From JBPOFY01 sp049889815 (GTDB lineage Bacteria > Verrucomicrobiota > Verrucomicrobiia > Opitutales > Coraliomargaritaceae): DNA of 64,000 nt. The translations under genes were made by a program, and so were the position numbers. Below, in pieces: positions 43,567-51,831 of this stretch (within the stretch, counting starts at the first letter, position 1; every line of letters starts with the position of its first letter). The notes under the pieces are model-generated. The model worked only from the letters and a program-made list of their open reading frames with translations. It made no database searches and was not told the DNA's origin. The DNA lies in NCBI GenBank assembly GCA_049889815.1, contig JBMHCR010000012.1:1-64000 (forward strand), in the 5' to 3' direction.

Positions 43567-45987
43567 ATGTTGTCGTTGAGGTCCCCGTTCTATTGGCTTA
43601 CGTCACTACTTACGATTGTGCCGTTTGTTCCGGCTTTTGCCGATGTGCCGTTGATAGGAAGTCAAATTCCGGATGTGAGCTTGCTTGATGGTGATTTCGA
43701 AGAACTGAAAGCAGGTTGGAGAACTCCCAAGCAGTCGCCGTATTGGATAACTGAAGTTGTTCGAGGCGGTGGACGTGTAGGGGTAGCAGAAGGCAAGATG
43801 ATGAATAACGGCGCAACGCTTGCGACCGTAGAGTCTGTGCCACTTGAAAATGCAGCACTCGACTCTCTACGAGCGGGTGATGTGCTCGCTTGGCGTTTCG
43901 CATCGAATACCGAGTATCCTTGTGATGGACGAGTGAGTTTTGCATTGGTCTTTGCAGATGTGGAACGAATGCTTGTAAGTCGTGTAGAAGTTCCAAGTTG
44001 CCCAGAGCCTCCTCGAGTGTATGAAGGTTTTTATACGGTAACGGAGGCAGATGTCCGCCTAGGGCAGTTAAGCGCCAAGTTTCATTTGGAAACGACACAT
44101 GGGATAAAGGTGTATATCGACTGGGTTGATCTAAGGTTATTGCGCCAACAAAGCTCAGGTCCTGCGGCGCTGGCAGCCAATGTAAGTGAGGGTGGAGTTG
44201 AGCTCACTTGGTATGGTGAGCCTGGACTACGCTATGCGGTTTACCGGAGTCACTCTGAGCGTGGCGGATACGAACGCGTCGCGACCGATGTTGTCGGCAA
44301 TAGCTGGATCGATACATCGACGATCAATGGTAAAACTTATTTTTATGTGGTAAAACCGCTGGGTGAGAACCATGTTTCCTCAAAGGTGGTTTCGATTCAG
44401 AAGTTGGACTCAGTCGCGCCCGCTGCGCCACAGGATCTCGTTGCTACTGGCAAGGATTGGGTCGTGCAGCTAGCTTGGACGACTCAGGAGCGTGATATCG
44501 AATACTATAAAGTCTATCGTAGTGATGACGGAGGTGAAAATTTTGCCTGTATCGCGCCCTATGTGACTGGCTTGAAATTTGAAGACATGTTGCCAATCAA
44601 AAGCGCGCAGAATAGCTATGCCGTGCGTGCGGTGGATTACAGCGGTAACGAAAGTGAGTTGTCTGCTCAATCGATGGCGAGTGTTCAAGCGGTTCGTGGG
44701 GCGTCATTCAGTGACTTGATTTTGCCGATGCCAATCCATAAGGAGCTGCGCTCAGACCTTTGGGGGGCTGCGGGCGTCTTGCCACGCGACCCGGACAATG
44801 GAGTCGAGCATCCAGACTGGTCTTACTGGGGCGGTAAAATTATACAGAGCACCGAGGATGGAACCTATCATATGCAGGTGGTTCGCTGGCTGGAAGGCGA
44901 TCGCAGAGGGCATTGGGCATGGCCACATTCAACGGTTGCGCATGTGGTATCGGATTATCCGACCGGTCCTTATCGGGTCGTTAAAGATCTTGCTTATGAC
45001 TATCAGGGCGGACTCGGACATAATACCAACATCATACCCTTGAACGATGGCAGTTATGCGATGTATTCCTTGATCAATTGGAAGAGCATGATGCTGCATT
45101 CGGATAGCCTGAATGGTCCCTGGGAAGTGCTGGGTGAAATACAAGTGAATGTGCCAAAGAATTACAAAAATCCGTATCGACTTGAACGAAACTTATCTGG
45201 TGTGCATTGCGAGGATGGTAGCTTTTTAATTGTTACCAAGGCGGGAGCCATGATGCGTAGCGAAAATGGGATTTTAGGTCCCTATGAGGTAGTTTCTGAA
45301 ACGACGGATACGAACCAGACAATTCCCGAACGGTATCGTCATTCGAATTATGAGGATCCGACGCTGTGGTATGACGGGGTGCAGTATCATAAAATTATTA
45401 ATGCCTTTCTGGACTATCGAGCGATTTATTTGCGGTCCCCTGACGGGATTCATTGGAAATACGAAGACGGTCTAGCATATACGCCCACGTGCACCGTCTA
45501 TGAAGATGGCACCCGGACATTTTGGTATAAGGTCGAGCGTCCAAATGTCTTACAGGATGCTTACGGTCGTGCTACGCACTTGTCGTTAGCGGCGGTCGAC
45601 GTGAAAAAGGATGATGACTATGGAAATGACAACCACAGTTCCAAGCATCTTGTGATTCCTCTGGTGGTGCATAAGCGTGTTTCCATGCTGAATACGGAAC
45701 CAGTCAGTTCGACGACTGATCGTATCCGAATTCTGATACACTCTGAACTTGGATTTGATGCGACTCAGGATATTGACCTCGAATCCCTGCGCTTCGGTGC
45801 TGCAGAAGTCGTTAACTTCGGCGGCGGTTCGAAAGTGCTATCCACAGAAGAACATTCGCAGGGTTTGATTGTCGAATTTGATGGAGAGGGCAACGGTATC
45901 AAAGCGGAGAATTTCGTCGCTAAATTGATCGGTCGCACAAAGGATGCTGAACTGATTGTCGCCTTCTCAAAATTACAGTTCAATTGA
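43567..45987 (+). CDS. Secreted multidomain protein: N-terminal beta domain, FN3-like repeats, predicted beta-propeller glycosidase-like domain
   Basis: About 806 residues from ATG 43567 (GTG 43564 also possible). The order is signal peptide (1-25), a jelly-roll-like region (about 35-190), two fibronectin type III-like repeats (about 195-385; VELTWYGEPGLRYAVYRS and DIEYYKVYRSDDGG) and a 300-residue repeat-rich region (about 400-715). That last part has propeller-blade signatures: DGTYHMQVVRW, NTNIIPLNDGSYAMY, EDGSFLIVTKAG, YEDPTLWYDGVQYH and GIHWKYEDGL. A final beta domain follows. The blade pattern recalls five-bladed GH43/GH117-like enzymes, but catalytic residues could not be assigned. It sits between an oxidoreductase and a sulfatase, so an exo-glycosidase role on the same polysaccharide is plausible. 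Confidence 0.7.
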   Translation: MLSLRSPFYWLTSLLTIVPFVPAFADVPLIGSQIPDVSLLDGDFEELKAGWRTPKQSPYWITEVVRGGGRVGVAEGKMMNNGATLATVESVPLENAALDSLRAGDVLAWRFASNTEYPCDGRVSFALVFADVERMLVSRVEVPSCPEPPRVYEGFYTVTEADVRLGQLSAKFHLETTHGIKVYIDWVDLRLLRQQSSGPAALAANVSEGGVELTWYGEPGLRYAVYRSHSERGGYERVATDVVGNSWIDTSTINGKTYFYVVKPLGENHVSSKVVSIQKLDSVAPAAPQDLVATGKDWVVQLAWTTQERDIEYYKVYRSDDGGENFACIAPYVTGLKFEDMLPIKSAQNSYAVRAVDYSGNESELSAQSMASVQAVRGASFSDLILPMPIHKELRSDLWGAAGVLPRDPDNGVEHPDWSYWGGKIIQSTEDGTYHMQVVRWLEGDRRGHWAWPHSTVAHVVSDYPTGPYRVVKDLAYDYQGGLGHNTNIIPLNDGSYAMYSLINWKSMMLHSDSLNGPWEVLGEIQVNVPKNYKNPYRLERNLSGVHCEDGSFLIVTKAGAMMRSENGILGPYEVVSETTDTNQTIPERYRHSNYEDPTLWYDGVQYHKIINAFLDYRAIYLRSPDGIHWKYEDGLAYTPTCTVYEDGTRTFWYKVERPNVLQDAYGRATHLSLAAVDVKKDDDYGNDNHSSKHLVIPLVVHKRVSMLNTEPVSSTTDRIRILIHSELGFDATQDIDLESLRFGAAEVVNFGGGSKVLSTEEHSQGLIVEFDGEGNGIKAENFVAKLIGRTKDAELIVAFSKLQFN

Positions 45988-45991
45988 TCTA

Positions 45992-47617
45992 ATGAAGAAC
46001 TACCTCACATACATCTTCCTACTCTTATTTGCCGCTGGCTCTGTGAATGCCGAGATCGGCTCGGGCTCTCGCCCGAATATCATCGTCTACTTCGCGGATG
46101 ATATTAGTGCACGTGAGTTCCCGATTTATGGTTCTACCGTGTGGTCCGACAATCTTAAGGGCGACGACTCAGCGAATCCTGAATTTCGTGCTCAGACACC
46201 GGTGATGGATCGTCTGGCAAATGAGGGTGTCTGGGTCACCAATGCATGGGCTGCGACGATTTGTAACCCGAGTCGTGCAATGATGATGACCGGTCGTTAC
46301 GCACACCGCACCAAGTGGTGGAATAATAATGACCGCGGCGTATACAAAGATTCATGGGGTAAGCTTTCAACCTGGCCGGTATACGAGAGTTCGCCGTTGC
46401 TTCTCAGTCACATTGCGAACCAGGCTGGCTATGCGACTTATTGGAGTGGTAAAACACAGATGACTGGCCCATTTGAGAAGCATGGTTTTGATGAGGGCTG
46501 TTTCACGCCTGGAAATTGGGAGCATCTCGACAATCCGTTTACTGACTTTCGCCTGCTTTATGAGCAGCGCGAGGGGAAGCGTGTGTTGATCAACGACGAC
46601 ACTGGCAAAGAGGTGAACACCTATAAACAACACGGTTGGAATTTCTTCCCGCATGTGAAAGTAATGAACCATCCCGCAAATCCAGGTGAAGTGGTCTGGT
46701 GGCCCAATACGCCCGAGGCGAAAGAGAGCTATAGCATAAATACCTACGGAGCAGATGTTGAACAGGATTTGGCGTTCGATTTCATGGATCGGAGCAAAGC
46801 CAACGGGAAGCCTTTTCTTGTCTACCATACGACGCACCTTGGGCATGATGCTTTCGATTGGTTATTTCCGAAGGCAGATCGCGTTTCAAAATGGCCAGGG
46901 ACCCCCGTCGTAAAATGGGATGGCGAAAACTATCATCGTAAAGCGGTAAACATCACCGGCGACGAGGGCATCTATCAAACCAACGGCACAGTTACCGACG
47001 TCGGCATTCATTATCATGTCAACTATATCGACTATCAGATTTGGCGTTACACCGAGAAGCTGAATGAGCTCGGTGTCGCTGATAATACGATTATTATCAT
47101 CACTGCGGATAACGGCACCAGCGGTTTTGGCAAAAATAACCCCAACCAGCAACGAGGTGCCCACGTTCCGTTTATCGTGTATGCACCCGGTATGACCAAG
47201 CAGGGAAGGGCTGATACGATGGTGAGTCTTGCGGACGTATGGCCCACGGTTGCCGAACTTGCAGGTTTCGAGGTGCCAGCGGACTACGAAATCGACGGCA
47301 AGAGCCTCGTTCCGTATTTATTTGGTGATGCTGATAAGCACCGTGACTGGGTATATTCCTATCGCGGCCCCGAGCAGTTTATCCGCGGCAAATATGTGCT
47401 TAAAGACGGTACGGGAAAGTGGTGGGATGTGTCTCAACCTGTTGGTGACCTTACCAGTTTCGCGGAAATCAAGAACTGGAACCAGGTTTACGAGGTGCAT
47501 CGCGAAGAAAGTCAGAAGCTGCTCGAAATACTGCCGCAATTTGATCTTTATTACGAGGAGCACGAGGCTCCTGGTGTGCCGAATCGTTTTCCTAAGAGGA
47601 TTCAATACCGTCGCTAA
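45992..47617 (+). CDS. Secreted sulfatase, formylglycine type
   Basis: 541 residues from ATG 45992 (the frame is open to 45956 inside the previous gene). Signal peptide 1-20 (YLTYIFLLLFAAGSVNA). The formylglycine motif is CNPSRAMMMTG with Cys91. Metal-site strands are IIVYFADDISAREFP and TIIIITADNGTSG, the latter with Asn where many family members have His. YWSGKTQMTGPF and HVPFIVYAPG are also typical. A long insertion (about 200-330) precedes the second half. It follows the propeller protein closely and is followed by two REP-like palindromes. Confidence 0.93.
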   Translation: MKNYLTYIFLLLFAAGSVNAEIGSGSRPNIIVYFADDISAREFPIYGSTVWSDNLKGDDSANPEFRAQTPVMDRLANEGVWVTNAWAATICNPSRAMMMTGRYAHRTKWWNNNDRGVYKDSWGKLSTWPVYESSPLLLSHIANQAGYATYWSGKTQMTGPFEKHGFDEGCFTPGNWEHLDNPFTDFRLLYEQREGKRVLINDDTGKEVNTYKQHGWNFFPHVKVMNHPANPGEVVWWPNTPEAKESYSINTYGADVEQDLAFDFMDRSKANGKPFLVYHTTHLGHDAFDWLFPKADRVSKWPGTPVVKWDGENYHRKAVNITGDEGIYQTNGTVTDVGIHYHVNYIDYQIWRYTEKLNELGVADNTIIIITADNGTSGFGKNNPNQQRGAHVPFIVYAPGMTKQGRADTMVSLADVWPTVAELAGFEVPADYEIDGKSLVPYLFGDADKHRDWVYSYRGPEQFIRGKYVLKDGTGKWWDVSQPVGDLTSFAEIKNWNQVYEVHREESQKLLEILPQFDLYYEEHEAPGVPNRFPKRIQYRR

Positions 47618-47618
47618 A

Positions 47619-47651
47619 GGTAGGGCTCTCTCGCCGAGAGAGCTGTACGCC
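47619..47651. repeat. REP-like palindrome GGTAGGG...TCGCCGA
   Basis: GGTAGGG leads into a hairpin GCTCTCTCGCCGAGAGAGC immediately after the sulfatase stop codon. It has the same layout as 47705-47732 in the opposite orientation, so the two form a paired element. It could also act as a transcription terminator or mRNA stabiliser. Confidence 0.6.
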
Positions 47652-47704
47652 CGTCGCTTTATTTATAAAAATTCGCCCTAGTATCCTTTGAACCTTATCG
47701 CGTG

Positions 47705-47732
47705 ACGGTCGCCTCGGCGAGGCGACCCTACC
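47705..47732. repeat. REP-like palindrome, inverted partner of 47619-47651
   Basis: GGTCGCCTCGGCGAGGCGACC hairpin followed by CTACC. Read on the minus strand it starts GGTAGGG, like the first copy. Stem bases differ between copies while the GGTAGGG head and central TCGCCGA are shared, as expected of a REP family under structural selection. Confidence 0.6.
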
Positions 47733-47760
47733 AACGATGTAACCCTTACCCAACCCCTAG

Positions 47761-49608
47761 ATGAAAACACCAAAGCTCATTTTTCTTTTTTCGCTACTCT
47801 TTGTAGCCGCTAAGCTCTTTTCTCAAACGCAGCCACCTATGGTGATCGATTCGAAACCAAATATCTTATGGATCGTAACCGACGACCAACGCTACGACTC
47901 AATCCGCGCATTCAATAAGATCCTTACTGGAGAAGAAATGAGCCCGCTGGGTTACGTAGAATCCCCGCAGGTAGACCGACTCGCGAACATGGGCACGACC
48001 TTTATCAACAGCTACTGTCAAGCAATGGGCTGTGCGCCATCGCGGGCTTCGATGCACTACGGGCGCTATCCCTTCCGTTCAGGGATTTACGAGTTTGAGT
48101 ATCACAACACTTCAGCGCCGCACCGCGAGCCGAGCTTTCCGGAGCATCTCTCCGATCTTGGGTATCATACTGTGCAAATCGGCAAGCTGGGATTCCGCCT
48201 GCGGGAGAAACAACCTGATGGCTGGATGAAGGAATTTCGGCCCTATGCGCAGAGTATTTATTTTCGTGATCTGCGACTGGCGGGGCTTACGGATTGGGGC
48301 GCAGGTTGGATGGATGAAATTGATGGGGTGAAGCTCGCTACACCACTAAAGAAAGCGCAGTTCTTCGTAACTCCTGAAGGAAAGTTTGAATTCGCATCGA
48401 AAGAACTGGAGGGCATGTTCCCTGAACGTGTCGGTGATGCGGCTGCCACCATGGAGAAGTATGATTTGTTTCGCCACTACAACAGCAAGAAACCGAAGAG
48501 TGTGTATGAAGGTTTGATCTTGGCTGGCGTGAGTCCACAGCCCGCAGGCAAGACCCGTGATGGTTACTACAACATCGCAATGGCAGAACTATTGGCGAAC
48601 GAGAATCAAACTTTCAAAATGGGTAAGCTTGAGTACCAAGGCGTCGATCCATCGAAGCCGCTATTTGTTCATCTCGGCTACGACTTTCCGCACACGCCTG
48701 TGCTGCCACCGGCTGACTACCGCGAGCGTTTTCAGCAGCACAATTATAAGATTCCTGAGCCGACAGAAGGAGAAATCGCGGGCATCCCTTCTCAGTTGAA
48801 ACGCGCAACTGCTTATGGCGCTTCCGATCACTACTCCGACGAGCAGAAGCTGGCGATGATTCAGGATTACTACGCCTTCTGTGCCTATGGCGATGCGCTG
48901 GTTGGCGATGCAGTGAATACTTTTATCGAATACAGCGAGTCTCACGACCAGTCGTGGACCATTGTCTATGTCTGTGGCGATCATGGCTGGAAACTCAACG
49001 AGCACGGATCGGTTTCTAAGTTCACTCCTTGGAATATCGATCAGCACAATCCGATTATTGTGATTTCTTCGGATAAGGAAGTATTTCCGGCGGGTAAAGT
49101 CGTGCATGACTTTACCGAATTTGTTGATATCGCGCCGACGATCCTTGCTGCCGCAGGTGCTGATTTGTCGGAAGAGAAATTCGAATACCTCGACGGTGTG
49201 GATATGGCAAAGATCGCTTCAGGTGAATTCCCGACCCGCGACTATGTGGTTGGCGAGAGCCACGCAGTCACCGGTCCGCGTGCATTTATTCGGATGAGAG
49301 ATTATGTTTTCTCTATGCAAACGCGCCCTAACAAGGAGCACGGCGGCGATATGAAGTGGGCGCTCACAACAGATTACAAAAATCTGGATCCTGCACTCTA
49401 CCATATGCCATCTGATCCGGGAGAAAAGAACAACTTGGCATACAATCCGGAGTATCGTGCCGTTGCCGATACGATGCGCAAAAAGCTAGCGAACATTGTG
49501 CTCGGCGACAATCGTGTCGAAGTTAACTGGGGCAAGAAAGCCGATGGCGAAGAAATATTTCGTAGTAACTTCGCTCCAGGTGCACACGATGGGAAATTGA
49601 AACTTTAA
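47761..49608 (+). CDS. Secreted sulfatase, formylglycine type
   Basis: A 615-residue sulfatase with signal peptide 1-21 (LIFLFSLLFVAAKLFS). The active-site motif is CAPSRASMHYGRY with Cys91. Metal-binding strands are ILWIVTDDQRYDS and IVYVCGDHGWKLNEHGSVSKF (Asp-His pair, His, Lys). VQIGKLGFRL and HLGYDFPHTPVLPPADY fit iduronate-2-sulfatase-like members of the family. Predicted periplasmic. It is followed after 18 bp by a small secreted protein gene and then another sulfatase, apparently one transcription unit. Confidence 0.94.
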   Translation: MKTPKLIFLFSLLFVAAKLFSQTQPPMVIDSKPNILWIVTDDQRYDSIRAFNKILTGEEMSPLGYVESPQVDRLANMGTTFINSYCQAMGCAPSRASMHYGRYPFRSGIYEFEYHNTSAPHREPSFPEHLSDLGYHTVQIGKLGFRLREKQPDGWMKEFRPYAQSIYFRDLRLAGLTDWGAGWMDEIDGVKLATPLKKAQFFVTPEGKFEFASKELEGMFPERVGDAAATMEKYDLFRHYNSKKPKSVYEGLILAGVSPQPAGKTRDGYYNIAMAELLANENQTFKMGKLEYQGVDPSKPLFVHLGYDFPHTPVLPPADYRERFQQHNYKIPEPTEGEIAGIPSQLKRATAYGASDHYSDEQKLAMIQDYYAFCAYGDALVGDAVNTFIEYSESHDQSWTIVYVCGDHGWKLNEHGSVSKFTPWNIDQHNPIIVISSDKEVFPAGKVVHDFTEFVDIAPTILAAAGADLSEEKFEYLDGVDMAKIASGEFPTRDYVVGESHAVTGPRAFIRMRDYVFSMQTRPNKEHGGDMKWALTTDYKNLDPALYHMPSDPGEKNNLAYNPEYRAVADTMRKKLANIVLGDNRVEVNWGKKADGEEIFRSNFAPGAHDGKLKL

Positions 49609-49626
49609 ACCACGAGCCAGAATCGA

Positions 49627-50205
49627 ATGAAACAATTACTCCTATCACTTTCAATATTAGTTACCGTGCAATCTATTGTGGCGGATTCAATATTCGTTGC
49701 CGTTCATCCTGTTGCGGAAGATAAACAAACGAAAGGATCCAAGGCTATATACTTGGCTGTGCGAGACTTCCCCAAGACCGATGGGGGCGAAGTTCCATAC
49801 AAAGTCCCCCAAAAGGACGCGTGGCGACAGGTGCTTTCAATCAATGCCGGAGTCCCGGCCTATCGTGATAAGTTTGCACGTGCTGAAAAAATCTACGAGG
49901 GTGAGACAGGCACTTTTGATGTGACGATCGTTACACTGACTGAGTTTGATGGTGAGTGTGTTTATCGTCTCTTGGTTGATGGAAAGGTTGTCGGCACGTT
50001 TACCAATCCACGTGTTGGCGAAGCGGGTGATTTTAAGGAGTATCGGCACACTTGGAAGGGTGTTGAGCTGAAGTCAGGCGTCAAACTTGCCGTTGAATCC
50101 AACACCGCATCCAATGACTTGATTCCTGAAGGCGACGGTTTTGCATGGGCACGCGGTCGTTGGAGCCAGATCGAACTCAGCCCTGTAGCGAATCCCCAAC
50201 AATAG
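49627..50205 (+). CDS. Small secreted protein of unknown function in the sulfatase cluster
   Basis: 192 residues with a Sec signal peptide (1-19, LLLSLSILVTVQSIVA). The mature part is predicted to be mostly beta-strand (FDVTIVTLTEFDGECVYRLLVDGKVVGTF and KLAVESNTASNDLIPEGDGFAWARGRWSQIEL), resembling a single jelly-roll or carbohydrate-binding module of the type placed beside glycan-degrading enzymes. No known domain was recognised. It lies 18 bp after one sulfatase gene and 6 bp before the next, which strongly suggests co-expression. A binding or accessory role for the shared substrate is inferred from position only. Confidence 0.65.
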   Translation: MKQLLLSLSILVTVQSIVADSIFVAVHPVAEDKQTKGSKAIYLAVRDFPKTDGGEVPYKVPQKDAWRQVLSINAGVPAYRDKFARAEKIYEGETGTFDVTIVTLTEFDGECVYRLLVDGKVVGTFTNPRVGEAGDFKEYRHTWKGVELKSGVKLAVESNTASNDLIPEGDGFAWARGRWSQIELSPVANPQQ

Positions 50206-50211
50206 AACTGG

Positions 50212-51771
50212 ATGAAACAGCTACTAATATTTATTGGTTTCTTCCTTGGTGTCAGCCTCTATGCGGCTGACAGGCCCCTTCGACAAGCTCAGGACCAGCC
50301 ACCCGTGGTGAGTTCGTCGAAACCAAACATCGTCTTCATCATGGCAGATGACCTCGGACTGGGCGATGTTAGCTACTACGCTAAGAATATTCGAGGTGAA
50401 GAGCCCATTTTTGAGACACCGAATATCGACGCACTTGCCGCGCAAGGGCTTTGGTTTACCGATGGGCATTCTGCGACCGCACTTTGCGCGCCGACTCGTT
50501 ATGCGGTGATGAGTGGTAACAACAACTACCGCTGTTATTCACCTGGTGGGGTGTGGAGCACTTTTGCTGAGACGCCGTTTAGAAAAGGTGAGGTTACGCT
50601 TGGCACCGTCGTTCGCGATGCGGGATACAACACCGGGATCATCGGTAAGTGGCATATGGGTGGAGATTTCTATCAAGCGGGAAGTAAGGCAAAGATCTAT
50701 CGTGGCGCTAAGAGTGGCGACATCGTCGATAAGGTTGACGTGCGTCAATGGGCAGCCAGTGGTCCGCGCCATGTTGGATTTGATTACGACTTTATCAGCC
50801 CCTGTGGAATCCAAGGTCCGCTCTATCTGCTCTATGAGAACGAGAAATGGTATCCGATCAACGATGATTCGGAGATCATTTTTCTAAACAAGGAGAATGC
50901 GATCGTCACTAAAGATGTCACAGATAAAGGTCCCGGACCCGGTGACTCGCAGTGGGATACGCGCATGATCGGCGATCTGCTCTCTGCGAAGTGTGTTGAG
51001 TTTATCGAAACCAATGCGCCGAAGAAAGAGCCATTCTTTTTGTATTACTGCGCACCTCAGGTGCACATCCCTCATTGCCCACCCGATGCGTTTGATGGTC
51101 AAAAGGTCAAAGGTGTCACGCCAACCCTGCACCTCGACATGGTCGTAGAGCTCGACCTGCAGGTGAAGCGGATTGTTGATGCGCTGAAGGCGACAGGTGA
51201 ATTTGAAAATACTCTGTTTGTATTCACCTCTGATAATGGTGGACTGCAAGATGCCAAGGCAACCAAGTCGTATGGCTACAAGCCCGGCGGTAGTTGGAAC
51301 GGTAGTAAAAACTCGCCACTAGAAGGTGGACACCGCGTGCCGTTCTTTGCGGTGTGGCCGAGCAAAATCAAGCCCGGCATCACCGATGAGCTCGCAGTCA
51401 ATCAAGACATGATTGCGACCTTCGCGGCGCTCGTCGGTACTAAAATTCCAGACGGTCAGGCGCTGGACTCAAACAACTTGCTGCCCCTGTTCTTAGGAGA
51501 GGCGGGCTTTCAGCAGCGTTCTTTTTTTGTGAATCAATCCGGCTCGCGACATGAGTTGATGTATCGCAACAATGGATGGAAATATATCATTAAAAGTGAT
51601 TTTAAACGCACCAAGTATTTGCCTCATGCGCTCTATAATTTGGATGCTGACTCGGGCGAGACCAAGAATCTACTGAACAATCCGGAATATGTGGAGATCG
51701 CCAAGCGTATGCACCGCGAATATATCCAAATTATCGAATCCGGCATGCCGACCGTACCGGGGCGAAAGTAG
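50212..51771 (+). CDS. Secreted sulfatase with a repeat-derived N-terminal linker
   Basis: 519 residues. Signal peptide 1-19 (LLIFIGFFLGVSLYA). Residues 20-36 (DRPLRQAQDQPPVV) are encoded by an inserted REP-like palindrome (50279-50321) and are not part of the sulfatase fold. The fold starts at SKPNIVFIMADDLGLGDVSYY. The formylglycine motif is CAPTRYAVMSGNN with Cys92, then IIGKWHMGGDFY and FVFTSDNGGLQDAKATKSYGY. The C-terminal part has YNLDADSGETKNLLNNPEYV, usual for arylsulfatase A-like enzymes. It follows the small secreted protein gene by 6 bp. Confidence 0.94.
   Translation: MKQLLIFIGFFLGVSLYAADRPLRQAQDQPPVVSSSKPNIVFIMADDLGLGDVSYYAKNIRGEEPIFETPNIDALAAQGLWFTDGHSATALCAPTRYAVMSGNNNYRCYSPGGVWSTFAETPFRKGEVTLGTVVRDAGYNTGIIGKWHMGGDFYQAGSKAKIYRGAKSGDIVDKVDVRQWAASGPRHVGFDYDFISPCGIQGPLYLLYENEKWYPINDDSEIIFLNKENAIVTKDVTDKGPGPGDSQWDTRMIGDLLSAKCVEFIETNAPKKEPFFLYYCAPQVHIPHCPPDAFDGQKVKGVTPTLHLDMVVELDLQVKRIVDALKATGEFENTLFVFTSDNGGLQDAKATKSYGYKPGGSWNGSKNSPLEGGHRVPFFAVWPSKIKPGITDELAVNQDMIATFAALVGTKIPDGQALDSNNLLPLFLGEAGFQQRSFFVNQSGSRHELMYRNNGWKYIIKSDFKRTKYLPHALYNLDADSGETKNLLNNPEYVEIAKRMHREYIQIIESGMPTVPGRK
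50279..50321. repeat. REP-like palindrome inserted in a sulfatase coding sequence
   Basis: TTCGACAAGCTCAGGACC at 50279 faces GGTGAGTTCGTCGAA at 50307-50321, an imperfect inverted repeat of the widespread 'TTCGACAAGCTCA' type. It keeps the sulfatase reading frame and encodes the linker between signal peptide and fold. Confidence 0.7.
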
Positions 51772-51831
51772 TTATCCAAGCGATGATCCAATTTCCCTGA
51801 CTAATCCAGCGCGCAGGAGCGAAGTTATTAC

